From NCBI GenBank assembly GCA_016987375.1, contig PJRA01000018.1:534251-545990 (forward strand): a stretch of 11,740 nucleotides of DNA, written 5' to 3'. Within the stretch, counting starts at the first letter, position 1. Each line of letters starts with the position of its first letter. This stretch comes from Brachionus koreanus (taxonomy: Eukaryota; Rotifera; Eurotatoria; Ploima; Brachionidae). The translations under genes and the position numbers were made by a program. Shown one piece after another: positions 7,931 to 11,740 of the stretch. The notes under the pieces were generated by a model, which worked only from the letters and a program-made list of their open reading frames with translations, was not told the DNA's origin and made no database searches.

Positions 7931-8067
7931 TATTACGTAATACTTTAAATAGGTGCAGTGGAATAGTAGGTCACTTAACAGTACTAGTAGATGTATTACG
8001 TAATACTTTAAATAGGTGCAGTGGAATAGTAGGTCACTTAACAGTACTAGTAGATGTATTACGTAAT
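7931..8067 (+). repeat. 63-bp tandem repeat with ATTACGTAAT palindromes
   Basis: Two identical 63-base units (7931-7993 and 7994-8056) are followed by the first 11 bases of a third. Each unit starts with TATTACGTAAT, so three perfect 10-base palindromes ATTACGTAAT recur at 7932, 7995 and 8058. The core TTACGTAA is the consensus half-site pair of PAR/E4BP4-type bZIP factors. The unit length is a multiple of three, which is why an apparent repetitive ORF crosses it on the minus strand; that ORF is not evidence of a gene. Confidence 0.9.
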
Positions 8068-8163
8068 TAAACAAGGTATAAAAAGATGTGCTTTAATTTA
8101 ATTTATTTTTATTTATTTATTTTCAACATAAATAAGTCACAGAAGAAGAGTAAAATGCCTTTC

Positions 8164-8617
8164 TAACTCTGCCATTGCAGGTCCCAAGCCCTGATGAGAA
8201 AACGAGGAGGGGGCTGGCAGCCACTTTCAGTGGTCTTCTACGTAGTTTGTGAAAGAGCTGTAAGATGGGCACATAGATCTACGGATCTTTGTCCAAGTTT
8301 TGTAGTATGAGGGTGCCGCTGGCTTCGACCATCACCCAGTATGAAATCCGAAAGGAGCAAGAGCTTGTATTACGGCTGACCCTTTGCAGATAGACGTAAC
8401 TTTGGAAGCTTAAAGTTAAGGCATTCTCTGTATGAGATTGTCGCTTGGTTTGTGGTTCCAAGCTAGTTGTAAATAGTTGCCGAGTTCGCAGCCAATTTAA
8501 AGTGCTCGGATGAGTGGCGCTGTTTATGATGAACGTCCCACGAGCTTCTTAGGGGAAGGCGCCAGTCATAACTCTGCCATAGTCGGTTCCCAGCCCGATT
8601 GAGAAAAGAGGAGGATG
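8164..8617 (+). repeat. Dispersed repeat, copy 2: 405-bp-period element with duplicated 3' motif
   Basis: The last 222 bases (8396-8617) match 1276-1483. The motif beginning TAACTCTGCC and continuing through GGT, CCCA, GCCC, GAGAAAA and GGAGG occurs at 8164-8211 and again, diverged, at 8569-8616. The block therefore looks like the 3' end of one monomer followed by a complete 405-base monomer in head-to-tail order. No protein frame persists. It could be a partial dimer of a non-autonomous retroposon, or the 3' UTR of a non-LTR element. The region is GC-richer than its flanks. Confidence 0.8.
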
Positions 8618-8618
8618 G

Positions 8619-9907
8619 CAATTAATTTTTTTAAAAGTTATCTTAATTTTACTTAATGGCTTATAGTTTATTAAAGCAAAAATTATTTTAAAAAGTGATT
8701 GAACAAATGCTTTTTTTTTCTTTTCTAACCAGAATACTATTACAATAATAATAATATTATTCAGAATACTAATGATTGTAAAAATTTTTATTTTATTGGA
8801 GTATTTCCAATAGTTTGTGCCACTTGCTGAGCTTTTTACATTTAATCAGCTATTATTATTTCAATTAGACTGCATGTCTCTTTAAATTTAATGACCGATT
8901 TAAGCTTTATTCTAGATATTCAAACATTTTGCTATAAACAAACTCAATACTTTTATTTAAGGTAATATTAATTTTGAAAATTCTACGGCAAAGTTTTTTT
9001 AAAACTGGTATTTTAATTGTTGTTCGCAATGTACAACACCACTTGAATGCTTGCTGACTCATTTTTTTTCACATTTTTTCAATAACAATACAAATAGAAC
9101 ACTATGGAATTTTTCAAATAGCTAAAACCAAGATAATAATTAGTACATCTGTTACAGACTAACTTTGTACCTCATTTATATCCTTTACAGTACTAAGAAT
9201 AAAAAAATTCTCATTTATTTTATATTTTTTTCAAATAAAAGTTTTTAACCACTTTTAACCGTTATTCATTCAATAATCAATAAATCCTTTTTAAAAAAAC
9301 CCTAAACACATGAAAGAAAAACATATGGCTCTATTTTTTGCTAAAACAAAAATGCAATATTGTATAAGCGCTTTTGAACCCAGCACGAGCATAATGACAA
9401 ATTGAGCTGAATTGAAATTGGACTTCTAAACCCCAAAAAAAAACAGAATTGATTTAACAGATTTTTATTTGATTTAATGACCGAAAGTTATATTTTTTGC
9501 ATGAATAAAAATTTAAATAATATTAAAAATTAATTCTAAATACCAAGCTGAGTTTTTGATTAAAATCAAATAATAAAATTATCTATCTTTTGGTAAAAAA
9601 AAAAAAAACAGTTTGAATTTTATCTAATAATCATTTAATTGGAATAAATAAATAAATCAAATTTAATGCTGTTTTTGTACAAAAATGAAAAATATTAACT
9701 GAAACAGGTAATACGAGATTTTAATCAAGCAAATGAATGTCTCCTATTTTAAAGTGTAATCATCTAAACTATGCAATTTGATTTTATAATTAAAATTAGA
9801 AAACAAAGACGGTTTTTAATTATCAAAGAGTGGACATTTTATATGCTTCAAATGGGTATTGGAAACACTTTAGACCCCATTTCATTCCCATTTTCTCTTC
9901 TGAAAAT
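8619..9907. other. AT-rich DNA, nothing recognised
   Basis: About 1.3 kb of A/T-rich sequence with short homopolymers and a small ATA/TAT palindromic patch near 8742-8762. I found no exon-like island, RNA gene or transposon motif. Confidence 0.55.
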
Positions 9908-9981
9908 AAAAAAAAGGCCGAATGGTTTGTGTGTTAGTCATGCAAGCAGAGAACCGAGGGTTCAAAGCCGGCTGAGGGTGA
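9908..9981 (+). mobile_element. tRNA-derived SINE head (Pol III A and B boxes)
   Basis: AGGCCGAATGG at 9915-9925 matches 9 of 11 positions of the A box TGGCNNAGTGG. GGTTCAAAGCC at 9959-9969 matches the B box GGTTCRANNCC at all positions. The gap is 33 bases, normal for tRNA-type internal promoters. The T-arm stem is partly mismatched and no full cloverleaf forms, so it is a SINE or tRNA pseudogene and not a working tRNA. An A-rich stretch follows at 9981. Confidence 0.6.
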
Positions 9982-10027
9982 AAAAAATCTTCAAAATAAT
10001 TTCAGTTTAAAAATGGGGGACCGGTTG

Positions 10028-10048
10028 ATAATAATAATAATAATAATA
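10028..10048. repeat. (ATA)7 microsatellite
   Basis: Seven perfect trinucleotide units. They are interpreted as the 3' tail of the minus-strand LINE fragment at 10050-10304. Confidence 0.9.
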
Positions 10049-10304
10049 GTTAATATTCTATGGTCAAATTTAGTTTAAATAAATTGATAGAGCAGGAAGA
10101 CTGACATAATTCCTCTAAAGTAGGCTTTTCATCCTTTTTATTTCTACCGACATTATCCAGTCTGTTTTTGAACATGTTAATCGAACTTTATTGTTTTATT
10201 TTTACTACTCTGTTTGATAGAAAGTTTCGCCTATCATCCACATTTTGTAAGCTGCGAGTAAATGCGATGCTTTGCTCCCCTAACTCCTCCACTTGGTCCT
10301 TCAT
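10028..10304 (-). mobile_element. LINE 3' end: ORF2 C-terminus plus (TTA)7 tail
   Basis: From ATG at 10304 down to TAA at 10052-10050 the minus strand reads MKDQVEELGEQSIAF, TRSLQNVDDRRNFLSNRVVK, a stop (10190-10188), then SSINMFKNRLDNVGRNKKDE to SINLFKLNLTIEY. RR.FLSNRVV followed by S.N.FK.RLD is the very common C-terminus of CR1/L2/jockey-type LINE ORF2, normally FFSNRVV..WN.LP....S.N.FK..LD; the WN.LP part is deleted here. The ORF stop is followed almost directly by seven TTA units (10048-10028 on the plus strand as ATA), the kind of microsatellite tail such LINEs carry. The copy is 5'-truncated and dead. Confidence 0.75.
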
Positions 10305-10513
10305 TATTCACCGAACTCATAAGCTCCGCATTGTAATACAAAAAAAAAAGAAATTTTTTTTTAAATTTTATTTCAAAAAATGGACAAAAAAAATAAGTCT
10401 CTAAGACACATTTTGGGTGATGTAAAAAAATTACAAAAAAAAATAAAAGATTTGTTAATTAAAATAAAAATTAAAGAAGGACCGTTTGTTTTGATTTGAA
10501 TATTTTAAATTGT

Positions 10514-10538
10514 CTAAAGTCTCGAGTTCGGACTTTAG
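10514..10538. repeat. Perfect 8-bp hairpin
   Basis: CTAAAGTC (10514-10521) and GACTTTAG (10531-10538) flank a 9-base loop, TCGAGTTCG. Function unknown. Confidence 0.5.
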
Positions 10539-10620
10539 GGATTAAAGCCAAGAAATAAATAAAACAATTTAATTTAGTTAAAAGTTTATTAAATGGAATC
10601 CAAAGTTAATATAATTAAGT

Positions 10621-10668
10621 AGTGGTTTATATAGTGGTAAGCGTTAGCGTGCTCTGACTGCAGTTATG
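10621..10668 (+). other. tRNA 5'-half-like sequence
   Basis: TTATATAGTGG (ending 10637) followed by TAAGCGTTAGCGTGCTC resembles the D-arm/A-box half of a tRNA such as tRNA-Asp. No B box follows at a suitable distance. The segment is also similar to 11533-11567. It may be a decayed SINE piece. Confidence 0.2.
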
Positions 10669-10869
10669 ACTTAACTACTTTTAAATGAAGTCTAGAGAAG
10701 AATATTAAGAGATGACAAAACTCGGGTCTTAACAATTGGATAATGTAAGTGAAAATGAAAATAAAAAAATGAGAGTAATTTTGGTTTGATCATAAAACTT
10801 TAATCCAATAAAAAACAAGGCATTTGATAGAGAGAGAGAGCATGTGATCTTATCTTTTATTTTAAACAG

Positions 10870-11438
10870 CCAATGAAACCAATCCAAATGGTCACATATA
10901 CAAAAATTGCTTGTAGGCCAAATTGGCCAATTAGTTTTTAAATTTTTCTCTAGACGACTGAATTATTTTGTTGTCCGTAGCTTTACTGATTCTAACTTTT
11001 AATACCCCTATTTAACAGGAGTGTTTACAACAAAAATAAGCTATGTAATTAAGCCGGATTGTGAGGCAATTCATAGCAAATCAAATGTGGAAGTATGGTT
11101 GATTTATTTTTAAAAACATTTGGATTAATATTGAGTTTCAATGATAATCAATCAGTGTTTATTGGAAATTCAAGCCTTTTCAGACATAATTAAAAATAGA
11201 TAGTTTATCATCACTGAGATTCTTTTTTTTAATTATATGAAATAAGAAAAAATACGTTTGTGTTTATTAGTCCAGTTTAGTATTGATCAGGTATTTTGCA
11301 ATTACTGAATGTCGGCGCCCTGCTGACAATTATTCTAAAAAGCACTCGTTGTCCAAACGAGAGAACGCTCTTCGGCTTTAATTTAGAAGAGCAAAATTAC
11401 TTAACGACTTAGAAAAGCAACATGTGTTTTTAGTCAAG
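10870..11438 (+). CDS. Candidate multi-exon gene of unknown function (internal exons)
   Basis: Exons 10870-10912, 10954-10976, 11019-11097 and 11291-11438 join in one phase. Introns are 41 nt (GTAGGC...CTCTAG), 42 nt (GTAGCT...AACAG, with a CTAAC branch-like site) and 193 nt (GTTGAT...ATCAG). The product contains NETNPNGHIYKNC, LRLNYFVVRVFTTKISYV, IKPDCEAIHSKSNVEVWYF and AITECRRPADNYSKKHSLS. The composition is protein-like and GC-richer than the flanks, with several cysteines; it may be extracellular. An in-frame TAA at 11379-11381 is either the end, or is spliced out by a 36-nt GT...AG segment (11351-11386, also a multiple of three), or marks a pseudogene. After it the frame stays open (AKLLNDLEKQHVFLVK) to a good donor, AAG|GTAATT, at 11439. 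I do not recognise the family; neither the first nor the last exon was identified. Confidence 0.4.
11311..11392 (+). other. Three consecutive hairpins
   Basis: Stem-loops follow one another: 11311-11327 (GTCGGC/GCTGAC, one G-U pair, 5-base loop), 11345-11361 (CTCGTT/AACGAG, 5-base loop) and 11367-11392 (GCTCTTC/GAAGAGC, 12-base loop). They lie in the candidate exon 11291-11438. They may be a structured RNA element or a by-product of coding sequence. Confidence 0.4.
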
Positions 11439-11463
11439 GTAATTCAATTGAATTGAACCCTTG
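11435..11463. repeat. Nested palindrome
   Basis: A perfect 14-base palindrome, AATTCAATTGAATT (11441-11454), lies inside CAAGG ... CCTTG arms. It sits at the putative donor at 11439. Confidence 0.45.
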
Positions 11464-11740
11464 TCGATTCTTGAAAATTGATTGACTATAGCTTTAATTT
11501 GGATTTAAAGTGTCGAAGCCAATCAAGCCAAGTAGTGGTCAATGTTACATTCGCTCAAGCTGTTTGAATTAGACACAAATGATGCAATTTAAAATTAGAG
11601 TGAATTAGATTTTTTTTTATTTTCATCATTGGTTGGCCTGATAATGTTTATTTATTAGAGCATGGTCGACTATTGTCGAATTTAAAATGAACAACAAAAA
11701 AAAAATAAAATGAAATAAGCCAAGCAGGAATTGAATATGA
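11464..11740. other. Right end, unassigned
   Basis: Moderately AT-rich. A short open stretch (about 11475-11546; IDYSFNLDLKCRSQ then VVVNVTFAQAV, stop) reads like protein, but no acceptor in the right phase connects it to the preceding exon. It is left as a possible later exon or chance. Confidence 0.25.

Noticed and set aside
7892..8074. Minus-strand ORF with an internally repeated peptide
   Set aside because: It is a by-product of the 63-bp tandem repeat, whose period is divisible by three.
8190..8206. CTGATGAG followed by GAAAAC, reminiscent of a hammerhead ribozyme core in a dimeric repeat
   Set aside because: The required GAAA after stem II is GAGG, no stem III or cleavage site is visible, and the other copies of the motif read TTGAGAAAA, so the core is not conserved.
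8279..8461. 60-residue minus-strand ORF inside the dispersed repeat
   Set aside because: It does not persist in the second copy beyond the shared bases, shows no domain, and is explained by the repeat.
9908..9981. A functional tRNA gene
   Set aside because: A and B boxes are present but the T-arm stem is mismatched and neither acceptor nor anticodon stem can be formed convincingly.
9771..10010. 79-residue plus-strand ORF
   Set aside because: It runs across the SINE head and AT-rich DNA and has no recognisable protein features.
10168..10404. 78-residue plus-strand ORF
   Set aside because: Antisense shadow of the LINE fragment on the minus strand, ending in poly-Lys/Phe from homopolymers.
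1..11740. CRISPR array, prokaryotic operon or phage signals
   Set aside because: No spaced repeats of that kind, no ribosome-binding-site-led gene clusters; spliced genes, LINEs and poly(A) signals mark the DNA as eukaryotic.

Overview
The window is strongly AT-rich, with long A/T homopolymer runs, isolated GC-richer islands of coding sequence, canonical GT...AG introns (some only 41-45 nt) and AATAAA poly(A) signals. This is nuclear DNA of a small invertebrate animal. A monogonont rotifer such as Brachionus would fit the base composition, tiny introns and mix of old retroelements, but that is a guess from style and not from a diagnostic sequence.

Layout. (1) 1-915 is the 3' part of a scavenger mRNA decapping enzyme (DcpS) with all recognisable cap-binding and HIT-motif residues. 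(2) 916-2400 is AT-rich spacer holding one copy of a dispersed repeat (1276-1483). (3) 2404-7258 is best read as one plus-strand gene. Its well-supported part, 6307-7258, has four exons joined in phase. They encode a SUEL/galactose-rhamnose-binding-type lectin domain, a single transmembrane segment, and a cytoplasmic tail with two PPxY motifs (PPAY, PPPY), the usual ligands of WW-domain proteins such as NEDD4-type ubiquitin ligases. A signal-peptide-like exon at 2404-2455, with a near-consensus donor and the matching phase, is a plausible 5' exon; a 57-nt phase-1 exon at 3189-3245 could lie between. (4) The implied large intron is a minus-strand transposon graveyard: a LINE thumb fragment (about 4005-4250), a mariner transposase fragment (4254-4375), and a longer LINE reverse transcriptase (4760-5940) with damaged catalytic motifs.

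(5) 7435-8620 holds repeats: a possible tRNA-derived SINE, a 63-bp tandem repeat carrying TTACGTAA palindromes, and a 405-bp-period element whose 3' end is the repeat seen at 1276. (6) 8620-9900 is featureless AT-rich DNA. (7) 9908-9981 has an A box and a perfect B box of a tRNA-type Pol III promoter (SINE). 10028-10304 is the 3' end of another LINE on the minus strand, whose ORF stop is followed almost at once by a (TTA)7 tail. (8) 10870-11438 is a candidate unrecognised multi-exon gene with 41-42-nt introns. It overlaps a GC-rich stretch with three consecutive hairpins and contains one unexplained in-frame stop.

The most interesting element is the lectin-TM-PPxY gene. It has competing splice donors that would give either the full membrane protein or a truncated lectin without the membrane anchor.
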